Of a stretch of DNA of 64,000 nucleotides, positions 1-12,540 are shown piece after piece. The DNA is from Galaxea fascicularis (taxonomy: Eukaryota; Cnidaria; Anthozoa; Scleractinia; Euphylliidae). The DNA is taken from assembly GCA_948470475.1 (NCBI GenBank), contig OX419344.1, positions 25,864,225 to 25,928,224 of the forward strand, read 5' to 3'. The notes beneath the pieces were generated by a model. It had not been told where the DNA came from and searched no databases. It saw only the letters and a list, made by a program, of their open reading frames with translations. A program made the position numbers and the translations under genes. The first letter of the stretch is position 1. Each line of letters starts with the position of its first letter.

Positions 1-253
1 TAACCTCACTCTCAGTTATTAAACGGTATATTATAATATAAAATATTTGGGATTTCATGTTCACTGTCAAGTAAGTCTTTTTTTTTCATTTGTTGTTATT
101 TAGCCTTACTCCTTTATTTTGTATTGTGACCAGTGAGAACTTCAACATATGTATATATGTCTTGAATTGACTTAATATTATTGCTTGTAACTCTAATGAG
201 GGCTGTAAGTTAGGTAACTCCTTCAGTTCATACACCACATTGTACTGTATTAA

Positions 254-602
254 AGTGCCTATAACCCCAAAATATTTTTTTCGCTAACATGCATCTTTAC
301 ACCTGTTCAAAACGGATTGCAGCACTTTTTGTCCTTTTTTTTTTTCCAAATCTTGACTTTTATAGGCTTTGAAACAGATTCATGCATGTTTACAAAGAGT
401 AATTCGATGCAAATCAGTTTGTGACGTCAAATCAGGAATAGACCCACTCCCCTTCTGACTCGGTCATGAATCAAATGATGCTCTGTTTAAAAGCCTATAA
501 AAAGTCAAGATTCAGTGAAAAAAGGAAAAAATTGCTGCAATTTGTTTCAAACAGGTGCAAAGATGCATTTTAGCAAAAAAATATTTTGGGGTTATAGGCA
601 CT
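254..602. mobile_element. MITE with long inverted repeats, TTAA target site
   Basis: The two ends are inverted copies of each other for roughly 120 bp, starting AGTGCCTATAACCCCAAAAT on the left and its complement on the right. Both ends abut TTAA (250-253 and 603-606). TTAA duplication is known for piggyBac and Kolobok transposons. No coding capacity is seen, so this is a non-autonomous element. A second element with the same outer bases (AGTGCC...) lies at 45273-45746. Confidence 0.75.
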
Positions 603-765
603 TTAAATACACACTCACCTCGAGGTTGGTGTTTATCGAAAGAAAACACAAGTGACTCGTGCAATATATCATGGTATACCTCTTGAAAGCATTCCATAAT
701 TAGTATTTTAAAACTCTTGATTCACAATGTATCATTACAGAAGATATGACCATGTTTTTTTCTTA

Positions 766-1137
766 GGCCCAGTTCAGACACTGCTCCAATCATGTGCCGA
801 ACCAAATTGAATTAGGTTCGACTTTGGAGCGACACTGGTGCAACAGCTGATTCAGATGGCATACCATGTTGGACCTAATATGTGTTTTCTATACGGAGGA
901 GGCATTATACATTTATACATTGTCATAATTAATGCATTTGGCTCGGCACATGAACAGCCCCGTATGAATCAGTTGCCACTCCACTGTCAAATAGTGTGGC
1001 AGACCTTGTCAAACTTAATAACGTTGCTGCAGCAAATTATAACTGCTGTACCAAACTGATTCAGATGCCATTCTTTTGCCGGGCTTAATTCATCATTTAG
1101 GTTCTGCACATGAGTGGAGCAGCTTCTGAACCGGGCC
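766..1137. mobile_element. PIF/Harbinger-type MITE, copy 1
   Basis: Inverted ends of about 40 bp begin GGCCCAGTTCAGA on the left and GGCCCGGTTCAGA on the right (complement). TTA flanks both sides (763-765, 1138-1140). A 3-bp TTA duplication with GGCC-type ends is the hallmark of PIF/Harbinger elements. The short ORF at 838 inside it is a chance reading of the repeat. Confidence 0.65.
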
Positions 1138-1141
1138 TTAT

Positions 1142-1680
1142 TGGCTTCTTACTACACTCTCTGAAGGGAAGGTGGGGGTGGGGTCCCCTTCCAGCTGTTA
1201 CTTTCAAGGTGAATGAATATCCCATGTTCATGAGGTAATAAAAAGCAACAAAAAAACCAACTTACACGCTCCTTTACTTAAATAACGTAATTTATTCACA
1301 TAAAATAGCTTTGTGAAAACAAAAGAGACCTCAGGTTGAGCTCTCAAATGAATTACAGGTACCTTTATTGATCACTGAGGATTTATTGATAATTTTACGG
1401 TATGGTAAGAAAGTACTACGTATTACATGAATCCCACGCCTGAACCTCAACCAACGACAAAGAAATGTTGAAAGACCATAAAAATGTTATTGAAAATATT
1501 ACGATCCTACTATGAATAATACAGTTTTGTATAAAAGCTAAACATTTGAAATCTTTTAGCCAGGTTCAACATTTTCTATATGATATTTCTATTTCTTACA
1601 ACAACACGTAAGCAATAGTACAGTAGAGCAGGCAAATCGTAAATACTGTCCTCTGGTTCAAAATTTCTTCACAATTAAAT
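1142..1680 (-). other. Probable SERP1 3' untranslated region
   Basis: This stretch lies directly downstream of the SERP1 stop codon on the minus strand and has no coding exons. It is AT-rich and holds several TTTATT strings, which read AATAAA on the minus strand (for example near 1288 and 1362) and could be polyadenylation signals. The UTR call is inference from position. Confidence 0.4.
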
Positions 1681-2141
<461 letters not shown>

Positions 2142-2393
2142 CTTCTAAGAGCTCTCTGATTACTGGAAAACCGCTTCTAACTCTTCGCCTTATATCAACA
2201 ACGAGGAAGAAAAGGAAGAAACTTGTAACATGTGACGTAAGAATTTCATACACTCCTTTGTGATTGGTGCTAGCTGACCACGTGATCTGACAGATGAGTA
2301 AATTTCTTTGTTATGTAAAATCAGAAACATCTCACTCTTGACTCTCTCACACAAAAATTTTCTTCTTCCATCTCGAACGAATAAGATCAGACG
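2142..2393. promoter_or_regulatory. Putative bidirectional promoter of SERP1 and a short ORF
   Basis: 252 bp separate the SERP1 start (minus) from an ATG at 2394 (plus). The stretch holds a CRE-like TGACGTAA at 2233-2240 and an ATTGG box at 2263-2267 followed after 10 nt by CCACGTGA at 2278. An NF-Y box next to a CCACG core resembles the ER-stress response elements that drive SERP1 in mammals, but the spacing differs from the classical one. Function is inferred. Confidence 0.45.
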
Positions 2394-2492
2394 ATGTTTT
2401 CGGTAGAAGGAGATACGCAGCAGTCAAAGCTTGTTGAGTTTCGAGGTGGAGAACTGATGGAACAGCCCGAATACGTCCCCCGTGATACGTAG
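2394..2492 (+). CDS. Short ORF (32 codons) opposite SERP1, unidentified
   Basis: An ATG follows a pyrimidine-rich leader and opens a 32-codon frame with ordinary-looking composition (begins MFSVEGDTQQSKL, ends EQPEYVPRDT). It starts 252 bp from SERP1 in divergent orientation. It could be a short ORF in a noncoding transcript, the first exon of a gene whose other exons I could not find, or a chance ORF. No family is recognised and no good splice donor is seen in it. Confidence 0.2.
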   Translation: MFSVEGDTQQSKLVEFRGGELMEQPEYVPRDT

Positions 2493-2872
2493 TAGTATCT
2501 GCTTTGTTAGCATATCACGGGAAGGGTGGCGGTAAAGCCGCGGTAAAGGTGGGGGAGGAAGAGGGGTAGGAAGCAAGTGCGTAGGTGCGCGTGTTTCTCA
2601 ACGTTTACGTGCATAAGGTTCACCACCAGAAAGTCGATTTCTGATGTTTTCAAAAATCCGAAATCCGGGAATACATAACCCTTGGAGGAGGGGTGCTATT
2701 TTTGGTTGGGGTGTATTGCCATTCCCGGATCTCCAATCCTGACCCTATTTCGGACCAAAACATACCATTTTCCTAGACCTCTTTATTCATCGCAAAGAAT
2801 AAATGCCAGGGTTACAAATTTTCCAGCTCAAGGATTGGTCAAGACTCCTGAATTGGTGACTCATTTTGGTTA
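2493..2872. other. No recognisable feature
   Basis: Intergenic sequence with a G-rich patch near 2519-2570. The ORF at 2682 shows no codon or family signal. Nothing further is seen. Confidence 0.5.
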
Positions 2873-3063
2873 GGCTTGTTTCAAACGTCGCGCCACTGCC
2901 GTGTCGAACTAACTCGACCCGACTGTGGCACGACTATAGCACGGCAGTGGTCTCAAACGTCGAATTAAATTCAGTCGAGTTAAAACTGTTGCTGTAAACA
3001 TGCGTCAAGCCATAACAAACCGGTTTTGCTGACTTTTAAAATATATTTATAATTTATGACTTT

Positions 3064-3096
<33 letters not shown>

Positions 3097-3260
3097 CATG
3101 CCGTGCCACTGCCGTGTAGCACGACAGACCCTGTCGAATTTAATTGCTGTGTCGAACTTAATTCTAGTTGCCGCACCGAATGGTTTCAAACGTCGAGCTA
3201 CTGCCGCACTAACGTCGAATTTAGTTCGACATGGCAGTAGCGCGACGTTTGAAACAGGCC
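2873..3260. mobile_element. PIF/Harbinger-type MITE, copy 2
   Basis: Ends GGCTTGTTTCAAACGTCGCG and, inverted, GGCCTGTTTCAAACGTCGCG, with TTA on both sides (2870-2872, 3261-3263). The interior repeats the CACGGCAGTAGCACGACGTT motif several times in both orientations. It is a close relative of the copy at 26074-26336. Confidence 0.75.
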
Positions 3261-3643
3261 TTACTCTTGTTTTTCAATTATTCATTTGGAATTGAAAAGA
3301 CAAATAGGTTTTACACTCTCCGATCTCGTGAAACCATTTTCAGATGAAAACGGCTTAAATACCATACCCTGTGAGGTGGCACATACCTTCCGTGTTTCGC
3401 TTACATATGGGGGAAGTAACCCACGGGTGCACAGCGCTAGTTTGTTCAAAAAGCTAGTACCAATCGAAAAAACCGACAAGAAAATACGCAACGAGTCACT
3501 CAGTATACATAAATCACACACGAGCAGCCACGAGCCCTTAGTGAGTATGCAAAGAAGAACAATCCAAAGCATCGCATAACTAGTGTACATTATTCTAAAC
3601 ATGTAGTTTGATGGGTACTGGAGTTCTGCCCGGGAAGTATCTA

Positions 3644-4055
3644 AGGGCCTGATTACATGAGCCGGGCTGGCCCGGTTAGCCGGGCTGCTTCGGTGTGGGC
3701 TGGCCCGGTTGTCATGTAATCGCGAAGTTGATTTTTGTTGCGTTTAACAAACATGCCGAGATCCCGGCAAACTCAAACCAGGGGCCCGTTTCTCGAAAGT
3801 CCCGTTAACTTAACGGGCCCGCAAACCACATTTTGAACTTAAAATCTCAATAAAAGTAAGGTGTATTCTGACCTCTAATGAAGTCCATTTTGTTTCTTTA
3901 GCTAATAACTTTACTGTATAATTTTCAAAACTTTTGAAACTCCCATCTGGAATGGAAAACAAAACTGCTTAACGGGCCCGGTAATTACCGGGAGCTTCGC
4001 GAAACGGCCCCCAGCCCGGTTAACCGGGCTAGCCCGGCTCATGTAATCAGGCCCT
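3644..4055. mobile_element. TIR element with a second element nested inside
   Basis: The outer inverted ends read AGGGCCTGATTACATGAGCC and its complement, with TA on each side. Between about 3783 and 4011 lies a second inverted-repeat element with ends GGGGCCCGTTTCTCGAAAG and GGGGGCCGTTTCGCGAAG, which splits the outer one. No coding sequence is seen. Confidence 0.7.
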
Positions 4056-4057
4056 TA

Positions 4058-4955
4058 AACAATCCGCCAGCACCAACCTCGTTCCCAGGGTCTCTCATCT
4101 TCCCGCCCAAGCGAACGAACGAGGTTGCGCCAGCACGCCAGTGAGAAGCTAGAAGCAGGGCGCCTGCTAAAAGCGGGAAAAATTCCCGCGCTTTTCGGTT
4201 AGCCAATCAGAATCCTGACATTTCGTGACGTTTTAAGCCACGGTTGCTACTCTGACTAAAAGTTAAAAAAAAATTGTTACATAGATGAGAAAGTTAACGG
4301 TTCAGAACTTCTAGAAAATCTTTGGAATAAACAAGACAACGTATATGTCAATGATGCAGCGAAGTTTATCATGGTTTGATCCTTGCTGATGTACCTAAGC
4401 ACTGCGAGAGTAGAAATAGGCGTCGACTTCAGAAGTATGTTGGTATAGAAATTTGAGCCACGTGGCTTCAAGTACAATCGAGACATCAGTCGGCACTTAC
4501 TGCTGCCGTCAAAACCCGACGACTGGCAGAGAATTCATGTCATATGGAGACAAGGTACCAATATTAATTGGTTAACTAATTAAGGTTAATTAAGTTGAAC
4601 CTTGCATCCTTGAAAATGATTTCAAAACTTCATAAATTTTTACTAAATATATAGCTTAGCTGAAGATTTGTTCCTCCTTATTGTATTCTCTGTGGGTATT
4701 GTTTAGTAAATGTTGTGATTGTGTGTTTTTTCCCAGAGCATCTTAGAATATTAGTATATTTAAGAATATTTAATATTCTTCAAATAAATCTGAATTTTTT
4801 TCAATAATACGATATAATCACATAATTACAGTTAAAAACTGAATTACAGTGATAAAATACAAGCATATAAAATAGCACTACTATACAGCACTATACTAAT
4901 ATTAAAAAGCTACCTTTCGACATCAAATAATTGCAATTCAACTAAATTATTAGCA
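4058..4955. other. Intergenic, with possible decayed coding trace
   Basis: Around 4285-4470 the plus strand reads as two adjacent frames with plausible protein composition (SELLENLWNKQDNVYVNDAAKF, then LILADVPKHCESRNRRRL after a shift), which may be a decayed element. I do not recognise it. The rest, especially 4560-4910, is very AT-rich and empty. Confidence 0.25.
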
Positions 4956-5013
4956 TTTACACACCGTACCCCTGATGAAAGGTGACAAATAAGCCGAAAC
5001 GTTTTGTGTGGTA
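4956..5013 (+). other. Hammerhead-like motif, lone copy
   Basis: The stretch contains CCCCTGATGAAAGG, then about 12 nt, then GCCGAAACGTTTT. This is the same core order (CTGATGA, short stem, GAAACGT) as the Penelope-tail motifs at 29439 and 58070. Flanking CACAC and GTGTG could pair as an outer stem. It is degenerate, so ribozyme activity is doubtful. Confidence 0.35.
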
Positions 5014-5144
5014 TAATTTTGTTCCTATTGTTACTTGCCTTGTTATCAATGGTTCTTTTTGACCTAAGGGTGTAGCTGTGGGTGTGACTTCTGCTATAAC
5101 AATTATTGTTTCCTTCTTGTTGCAAGCTTGTATGCTGGGCAGAC

Positions 5145-5726
5145 CAAAGGGCATCTGCATAGCCTCCTGAACCAACTCAAGCTTGTCTGAAAGGAAGGCA
5201 GAAATGTCCTGCCACACTTGAAAAAATACCATACCCTAAAATAGGTTTTATGGTGGGGTCCTGAAGGGGTAAAATGGAAACTGGGATTTGCCTGTTTGTA
5301 GACTGGGAAAATGGGATTTGGGTCACTGGCACTGAAAGTAAAATTCACAAGAATGGGAATTTATGGGAAACACGTCTGCTATTATAAAGACAGTAATATT
5401 TGGACATTTTCTGAGTTCAGTTGCTTAAAAATGTATAGAAGGAGTTTTGATAGACAAAAATCTGCAACAAACCAGAGAACTGCACTCAGTGCAACATACC
5501 ATACAAACATTCGAGAAAATAACAAGTACTTATACCTAAGACTCTTTAGGTTGGTTAAGTGCAATTTCAGGATTAATCTACTAGCTACTCCTGCTTTAAC
5601 TAATATTTGAAGTGAGAAGAAGAACTTAGAGGCCTTCTTAAAGATATAATCAACATGATGGTTCCACTTCAGATGGTTAATAATAGACACTCTGAAGAGT
5701 TTATGTATGCTACTGCCCTTCTTCAT
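5145..5726 (-). mobile_element. Degenerate LINE ORF2 C-terminal fragments
   Basis: On the minus strand 5382-5726 reads through a typical CR1/Jockey-like LINE end: VSIINHLKWNHHVDYIFKKA, then ILVKAGVASRLILKLHLT. A further piece at about 5145-5226 (VWQDISAFLSDKLELVQ) continues the same protein after unrelated sequence near 5230-5380. Both pieces lie downstream of the catalytic YADD region, so this is a dead, 5'-truncated and interrupted copy. Confidence 0.7.
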
Positions 5727-5900
5727 AATTCCTAATTTTTATGACTGCTCAGCATGAGTCCCTCTTGATTCATTAACTCAACTGCACAACAACAACACGC
5801 TTTATTCCATTACCAAGTAAATAATTTTACACCTTTCTCTTAAAATTCACTATTGAAATGGTTATTATTGAATTTTTGTACCTTAAATCACTGTTACAAT

Positions 5901-8900
5901 TTAAATGACACAGTAAGCTCGGTATATTTCAGTCTGTACTCCATCACTTCTAAAATCAAAACTTGTGTTTGCGGGAATAAATACCACAGCTCCACGTCTA
6001 ACTGCAACTGGAAAAGAAGTTCTATCTATGATACCTGATCCAGATATCACTATGGCAATACCAGGTCCATTTAATGCTTTAAACTTGTACAATGGACAGC
6101 TTGATGGAATCTGACAAGCATAAAAGATTATTAATAATGTTATCAATAATGAACTAAATATTTATCTTGGCTGCAAGGAAAAAATGGACTATATGTTTCT
6201 CTTTCAAGAAGGCAGGCAGTAGTAAAGTATCCAAGCCTTCAGTTAGTTACTTACTTACTTAGTTAGTAGGGCACAAGATAGGGTGATGCAGTTAAAAAAA
6301 GGGGGACCTGGGATAAAAGTGTTTCATCATCATACACACTAATGTCATTCAGCACTCTGGTATTACTTTCTTTTTTTTTTTGAATAAGGAGAGGCCTTTC
6401 TTGTAGGTACAATGTTAGCCTTTTTGAAAATGTAAGCAAAAGAGCAATGACAAGATAGAGCAGCATTCACTTGCCTACTGATGTTAAAGGCCTTATTGCA
6501 ATATAACTGAACCCTGCTAAGCTTAAATTTCACAAATTAATATTCTTAAATGAATTACTGTACAAATCCAAAACCTGTGAACACTTTGATTTATTTGACA
6601 TTTTTCCTTTGTGCAGCAACCAATCAGAAGCAACATGAAATCAGAACTAATTACAGTTACTGTTTACAGTTTAGTTTTCTCACATGTGATTGGCTTTTTA
6701 CTTGGAACACAATAACATTCCAAAATATTTCTAGGCAGGGATTTCATTAATTATTGAGGGAATAGGAGGGTATAGGATTCTAAATGTGCAGGTATCCCAA
6801 AGATTTCCCTGTTTCTAGTGTTCACGATTCTCAGATTTCACAGTAACTAAAGACTAAGCATTTAAAAGAATTTTAAAAGTCAATATCAAGTTTAAAAGTC
6901 TGTCACACTGACCTGAATCCTAGCCACAGAGAAGTCAAGTACAGGAGGGTCATAAATAGTAAGAAAAGGATCACTGGGATCTTGATGACAGAAGAAAATA
7001 TTTTCCTCTTTTGTGTGACAGCTGTAATCCAGCATTTCACAGAGAGTATCAACATCTTTAAACTTTGGAGTCAGTCCAGCTCTTACAACATTATCACTAC
7101 AAGCCATGCACTCTATACAGTCTAAAAATATGTAAAAGCAAAGCAAAATAAGTAAATGAGTAATAAAGGTAGATCATGAATAATGCAATGAATTATCCTC
7201 ATAATGCATGCATTCTTTATCATGGGATTATTGATTTACAACAATACTAGCAGAGCTGGTCCCAACCAACAATACAGGAAAATAGACAACCCAAATGCAA
7301 ATATATGATTACTGGAAGATTGGACCACAGCATTTGCAGAATAATTGTGAGGGGTTACTTATATGGTAATTTGGAAGGAGCTTTGTTGGGCTAATAAGCA
7401 GCTGATGTATCCCAAATTGACTGGGAACCTGTTCAAATACATCCACAGAAGAGGTCAATTTTCCTGAAAAATAAGAGGCTTAATATTCCTCTGCAGAAGC
7501 TTCTGTACTCTTTCTTCTCCCCAAGTGGGGCTACACTTAGTGCAAATTGGAATGGCACCATTCATATAAACATGACATACTATCAATGCTTCCATTACTG
7601 GTGAGTTTCACCTGCCAAAAAATGAAGCACAATAGCAGAACCTTTCATGCAACATATGGTCTTTTGCTTGCAAACAAGAACAATCTGTTGGCATGGACGC
7701 GGTCAGTATTTCTCCTCCAAACATTGGCATTCTGACAGTCAAGTTCAAATTGGTTTTCAAACGTTTTATTTTCTTTGAGATTCATCACAGACTGGCAACA
7801 TTTACTTGTGCCATCCCTGATTAGTATTTACTCAATTAGCCAGCACATGGGCAACAGTGGTTTCTTGCACACACACTCACATATAGTAACCAAAAATAAT
7901 ACTTAAAAAAACATATGTGACTTTAAGGAAAAGTCTCACCTCCAGATAGATAAGCATGGGGCAAATTTGGCCCAAGGAACATTGCCTCACCAGGTTTAAG
8001 GACAATGTGATTCAGGAAATAAATACCAAAGCAACCAACATCTCCAGGAAATTGACTGTTTAACCTCAGGAGTAGCTCTCCACAGTCTGCAGAGATGTCG
8101 TGGCCTAATGATTTCATCTTTGTGACTCTATCCAAAAGTTTGCCAAGTTGTTGAGAGACAGCATCAGAACTGCTTGTCATTAGAGCAGTAAAAGCCTTTT
8201 TCAGGGCTTGGGGATCTATCAAGAAATTATCAGGGAATTCCATATACAGTGAAGATTTAAAATTTTTTCTAACACTTATTTATGACAAGGCTATTAGAAA
8301 TACAAAAAATTAATAAGTCAAAACTCTAGGACTCCTCTCACCTAAAGTTGTAAACCAAGCAAAGTTTTGAATGTCAGTTGATCATTATAAGTTGTAACAC
8401 CCTTAGACCAAGGAATTTCCAGTGGAAAGTAATAAATTAAGAATGCCAATAGGTAAGAGGCTAGGCTATTTACATGCATGAACAAGGAGCAAGGAGTTAA
8501 ACTCCACAGCATTGAAGTGCTCAGGGTAGGATTTGAACTTGGGACCTCTGGAATACAACCTATTTGAGAATAATAATATTAGTAAGTAAATGCCACTTGT
8601 AAATTGAGTGACACAACTAAGTAAGACAAACCTGAACCACTTGTAATAGCACTGGATGGTTCTTCTCCAATGATAGCACTAAGTTCTGGTACAAGCTCAA
8701 CAAATTTCTTGATCTCAGTCAGAGGGCGGAAACCACAAAGGCCTTCAAATGGGGTCAGCGCTGTTAAGAAATCTGTATCAGTAAGTGGATTGTGTAAAAA
8801 CATTCTCCTAATGTAGATCTCAAACTTGTGCAACAATATTAGTGATTAGAACCCACTTAAAGGTGACCTGATGTTATTTAGGTTATAAAATTAATACTGT

Positions 8901-11533
8901 CTGTACTTTGTACTTTGTACTTGGAAGATTACCCTCACCTTCTTGTTATTGGCTCTTACCGATGGCCATCTCTGGCTTGTGGTTGGGATCTTTGTACACA
9001 TCAGGTCTCTCCTTGTGAAGTAGAAAAGCATGAGATTTGTTTGGATGAGCTTGAATGGACAATGCTTTATTAACTGATAGTACTTTCAACAGGAACGGCA
9101 GTTTGCCATCAAACTCCCCTTCAACTGTGCCTCCAAGGACATGCCTATTTGCATCAATCCATTCAGATAACAACATCTCTTTATCTCCTCCAACTAGCAC
9201 TTTTGATGGTCCATTTGGGTGCGTACCCATCCAAAGCTGTTCAATTACAAGTGAAACATAATAAAAAATATTTCTAAAATTCAAACTGACAAGAGGTTAA
9301 CTGTACGTGCAACTCTCTAGAATAGTAGTTCTATTCAAGAGGCTTTTAGTTCACATGGCAGACAATGCGTGATTCCCACATACCTCAGAATACGGTTTGT
9401 CCTCATCCAGCTCAAACAAAGAAGAGTGTTGTGCTAGTTGGGCAACAACACTATTCAAGCCAATCTTTCCCCATGCATAACACTGAACAGCACATCTTAA
9501 TTCAACCACTGCAAAGAAGGAAACAGTTACTGAGAAACAAAGGACACTGGCTTGATTCAGACAAAACAGATAATGTAACTGATTATATAATACAACACCC
9601 CTTGTAAAAGTTTTAACCAGCAGGAGATAGGGGCATCAAAAGAAAAGTAAAAAATATTTAGTACATCTTTACTTAATATTCATCCTGCTGTACAATGCTA
9701 CAATGTATTGCAGTAAATTTCTCAAATTAGTGCCCAGGGCTCCTATTTTATTTTCTAAGGTGAGAGGGTGAGCTAATTCAAAGGGAGGTGCTTATTTTGT
9801 TTTTCAATATTCAGCCTCATCATGACATTGTCTTTATTTCTAGTGAATCCAAACTGTAATAATAATAAGGAAACTGTAATAACAAATTATCTATTTTTTG
9901 TGAAACTTGAGCCTGAAATGTTCTTAAGACATTCATAATTTGTCTTTTAACAGTTGTAACAATATTGGCATTTTGCATGTTTAAGTGTTTTGTACTTGAA
10001 CTCTATACTGTATGCATATTTTTTGTTCTTTCTTAGGGGAGGGAGGGGGGTGCTTATTTAAAATGTTTAGCGTTAAGCCCACAGTACACGTGAGGAAAGA
10101 GCTGAGCAAAATTCCTTGTAAGGCAGTTAGCTTGGCCATTTCCTCACACGTGGTGAACTTTCGGTGAGAAATTCACCTTGCCAAGCCATGAGGAAAAAAT
10201 CAAGCTTGTTTGATATTTTTTGCCTCAAAAGGCAAATTCCTCACTGTGTGTGGCAATCATGAGAATCTGACTGGGCCAGGCTAGTCAATCATCCAATACA
10301 ATTCATTCACATGACATAAGAGCTTGGACTTCAAGATAGCAGCCAGTGGTGTAGTCAGTGAAGTGTTGCATGTGTGTGTTCTGCTTCTTTATTAAAGGTG
10401 CAAAAATGGCTGGAATAGGCCATTTCCGAGTTCAAGTCTGCCTCCTCTTCGAAGCAAGTTTAAGTGCGAAGTTTTTGTTATGAAAATTAGTTTTCATTCA
10501 TATGTAAAGTAGAACTAATTACCATCACAAAAACTCGGAAATGGCCTATTGTTTCGAAGGACTCTCTATCCAGACTATAAACTTGAGGGAAAGCCTCCTG
10601 ATCTTCCGCATTTAATTCCCGTGCAAGATTAGGGCCTGCCCCTTGTTGCCTACATTTTGTAATTTATCCCTTTCCCATGTCTTTGGTCGGTCAGCTTTTC
10701 TTCTGCCACCATTTCCATTTTGGAGGCCATCTTGAGGTCCAGGCTTTTACATCAAGGGACAGCAAATGAGAATGCAGGGGGCAGAAAATGAAGGTGTGGT
10801 TACAGGTTTTTGTCAGTTGTCAGTGTAGGTGGGGAATAGACCTCCACGTAGGGACAGCAAATGAGAATTACAGTTTTGATCTCAGGGTTTAAAGGGTTAA
10901 ACTGAAGAGCCAGAAATTTTAATGCTCTATTAAAAGCATTCATTTGACTCAGAAGCACTTAAAAATGTAATTTTGATATGATCAAAAATTTGCGGTTTCA
11001 TTAACGTGGTATTAATGTTCTGCCCACTGGCGCGGTTACAAGTTTTTGTCAGTTGTCAGGGGTGGGGAATAGACCTCCAAGTAAGAAAAAAATTGCAAAT
11101 CCCGGGGCTGTGCCCGAGGAGGGGGGGGGGGGCATGGTAACACGTAGAATTGAACCCTGCATTACGTTCTGCTACTTTCAAGTTCGAGTAATGGAGAGCC
11201 TAAGCGACGGCGACGGCGACGAGAACGTCATTTGCGCTTACGTTACTCGATAAAACCTAAAATTTGGTCATTTCACGTTGTTGTTTTGCAAAGGACGGCA
11301 ATGAATTCAAATGATATCACAGAAGGAAAAGAAAAGAGAGGTTATAAGTAATGAAAAGAGCTGAACGATCTCTGAAAAAATTATATCGTACTGAAACTAG
11401 TACTCTATTTGCTGCCTGTGTGCAATCGATCTGGGAATATCGCTGGAAAACATACGCTTATGCAAGGAGAAAAATTTAACTATGAAGAAGAATTACTGTT
11501 ACCGTCACTGGTAGCGGCAGTTGGAGGATCCAT
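5901..11533 (-). CDS. MPI: Mannose-6-phosphate isomerase
   Basis: Interconverts fructose-6-phosphate and mannose-6-phosphate in the cytosol, feeding GDP-mannose and glycosylation. Minus-strand exons: 11503-11533 (tentative), 9384-9508, 8960-9236, 8632-8760, 7940-8215, 6913-7121, 5901-6110; all phases agree and give 418 aa (human 423). Family landmarks in order: CAVQCYAWGKIG near the N-terminus; LSIQAHPNK with zinc ligands Q114 and H116; HKPEMAI with E141; ALTPFEGLCGFRP; LPHAYLSG with the fourth ligand H274; ECMACSDNVVRAGLTPKF, the active-site segment. Exon 1 encodes MDPPTAATSD; it was chosen because its phase fits, its ATG has A at -3 and G at +4, and it faces the ENOX start region. Its donor (GTAACA) is weak. 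Exons 2-7 are secure. Confidence 0.92.
6612..6724. repeat. Dispersed repeat, partner at 57663-57774
   Basis: This MPI intron segment (ACCAATCAGAAGCAACATGA ... GTGATTGGCTTTTTACTTG) matches 57663-57774 at roughly 85 percent in the same orientation. Element family unknown. Confidence 0.6.
10414..10550. mobile_element. Short foldback MITE in MPI intron 1
   Basis: Ends AATAGGCCATTTCCGAGTT and the exact complement at 10531-10550. The ends resemble those of the palindrome at 59421-59613 (GGGCCATTTCTGAATTACC), suggesting one family. Confidence 0.6.
10797..11082. repeat. Direct repeat pair of about 50 bp
   Basis: The run GGTTACAGGTTTTTGTCAGT ... GGGGAATAGACCTCCA occurs at about 10797-10845 and again at 11032-11076. 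A separate AGGGACAGCAAATGAGAAT repeat occurs at about 10756 and 10852. Apart from these and a G-run at 11120, MPI intron 1 (9509-11502) shows nothing identifiable. Confidence 0.55.
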
Positions 11534-12495
11534 ATTTCAAAGATATGACGCACAAAACTTGTTGCCAAGATTGATTGAATGTACAAGACACGTAAAATGA
11601 AACGTCACGCGAGTGGATGGTTGGCCTGTGGTTCTGTTGACGGGCGTTGGAAACTCAAAAAGAGAGCCTGGACACCACACTTTCCCAAACGTTTTGGAAC
11701 ATAAATAAGAGAGAAAGCAATGAAGAATAATCTTTGTAGTGTTGAACACAAGGACTCTGTCTTAAGTAAAATGAAATGGGGATGAATAACTCTTATTTAT
11801 CGTCATTGTTAATGTCATACTAAAAAAAAAAAATCATTTCAAACTCTACCAAGCTGGGAACGATTTACACGCGGAGAGGACTGGGTTGAGTGTATCACTG
11901 CAGCAATTGAACCTCCAGAGAAAAGCAGACTAAATCGCGGGAAAACATCAAATTATCCTCGTCTCAAAAGAGGGTACGTTGTTAGAAGTCAAATGGTATT
12001 GTATCTTTGCCCCTGTCTGATCTTTTTTCATTGTTTAGAAACTTTTCTTAGCCTATTTCGAGTGATATTTTCAGCATTTCAACCACATGAAAAAATTGGG
12101 CACGCTATTCAGGTTAACTAACAATCGATTCCTTCGGGACGATTTCCACACAGCCCCATAAATCAATTATACATGCATCACTGTCATACTAACCCTTATG
12201 TTGTGATGTATTTGCAGTGTATGATATGACAACTGAAAATTGAAACTTGCAATTTGGGATAAGGGGGGCAAACATATTTTGTTAAACAAACAAAAGATAC
12301 TAAGATACTAAAACAGACCTACATGTAAATACTGACCAAGGGGGCCCAGGTTTCGACTGTCATAATTTTATTAAGAAACAGTAGCAAACAACCTAAGCAT
12401 TGACTGGACTATTTTCAACTACCATCTTTGTCCAGAGCAGAAACTTCCTTTTTCCTTTATTTACTTATAAAAATGTATTACTCTTTACTTGTAGA
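11534..12495. promoter_or_regulatory. MPI-ENOX intergenic region, likely divergent promoter
   Basis: Under 1 kb separates the tentative MPI start (minus) from the splice acceptor (ctttacttgtag, 12484-12495) of the first coding ENOX exon (plus). ENOX must have an upstream, probably noncoding, exon here; I could not place it. The head-to-head arrangement suggests a shared promoter, by inference. Confidence 0.35.
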
Positions 12496-12540
12496 CATCA
12501 TGGACCAACTGTTCCTCCAAAATTAACTTCCCAGAAAAAA

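Noticed and set aside
254..602. Long inverted repeat as a microRNA or hairpin RNA gene
   Set aside because: TTAA target duplications show that it is a transposable element.
5311..5610. 99-codon plus-strand ORF
   Set aside because: It overlaps LINE-like coding sequence on the opposite strand, which explains the open frame.
10174..10195. Alternative first MPI exon (ATGGCTTGGCAAG before GTGAAT)
   Set aside because: Phase fits, but the surrounding sequence looks repetitive and the site at 11503-11533 has a better start context; neither is proven.
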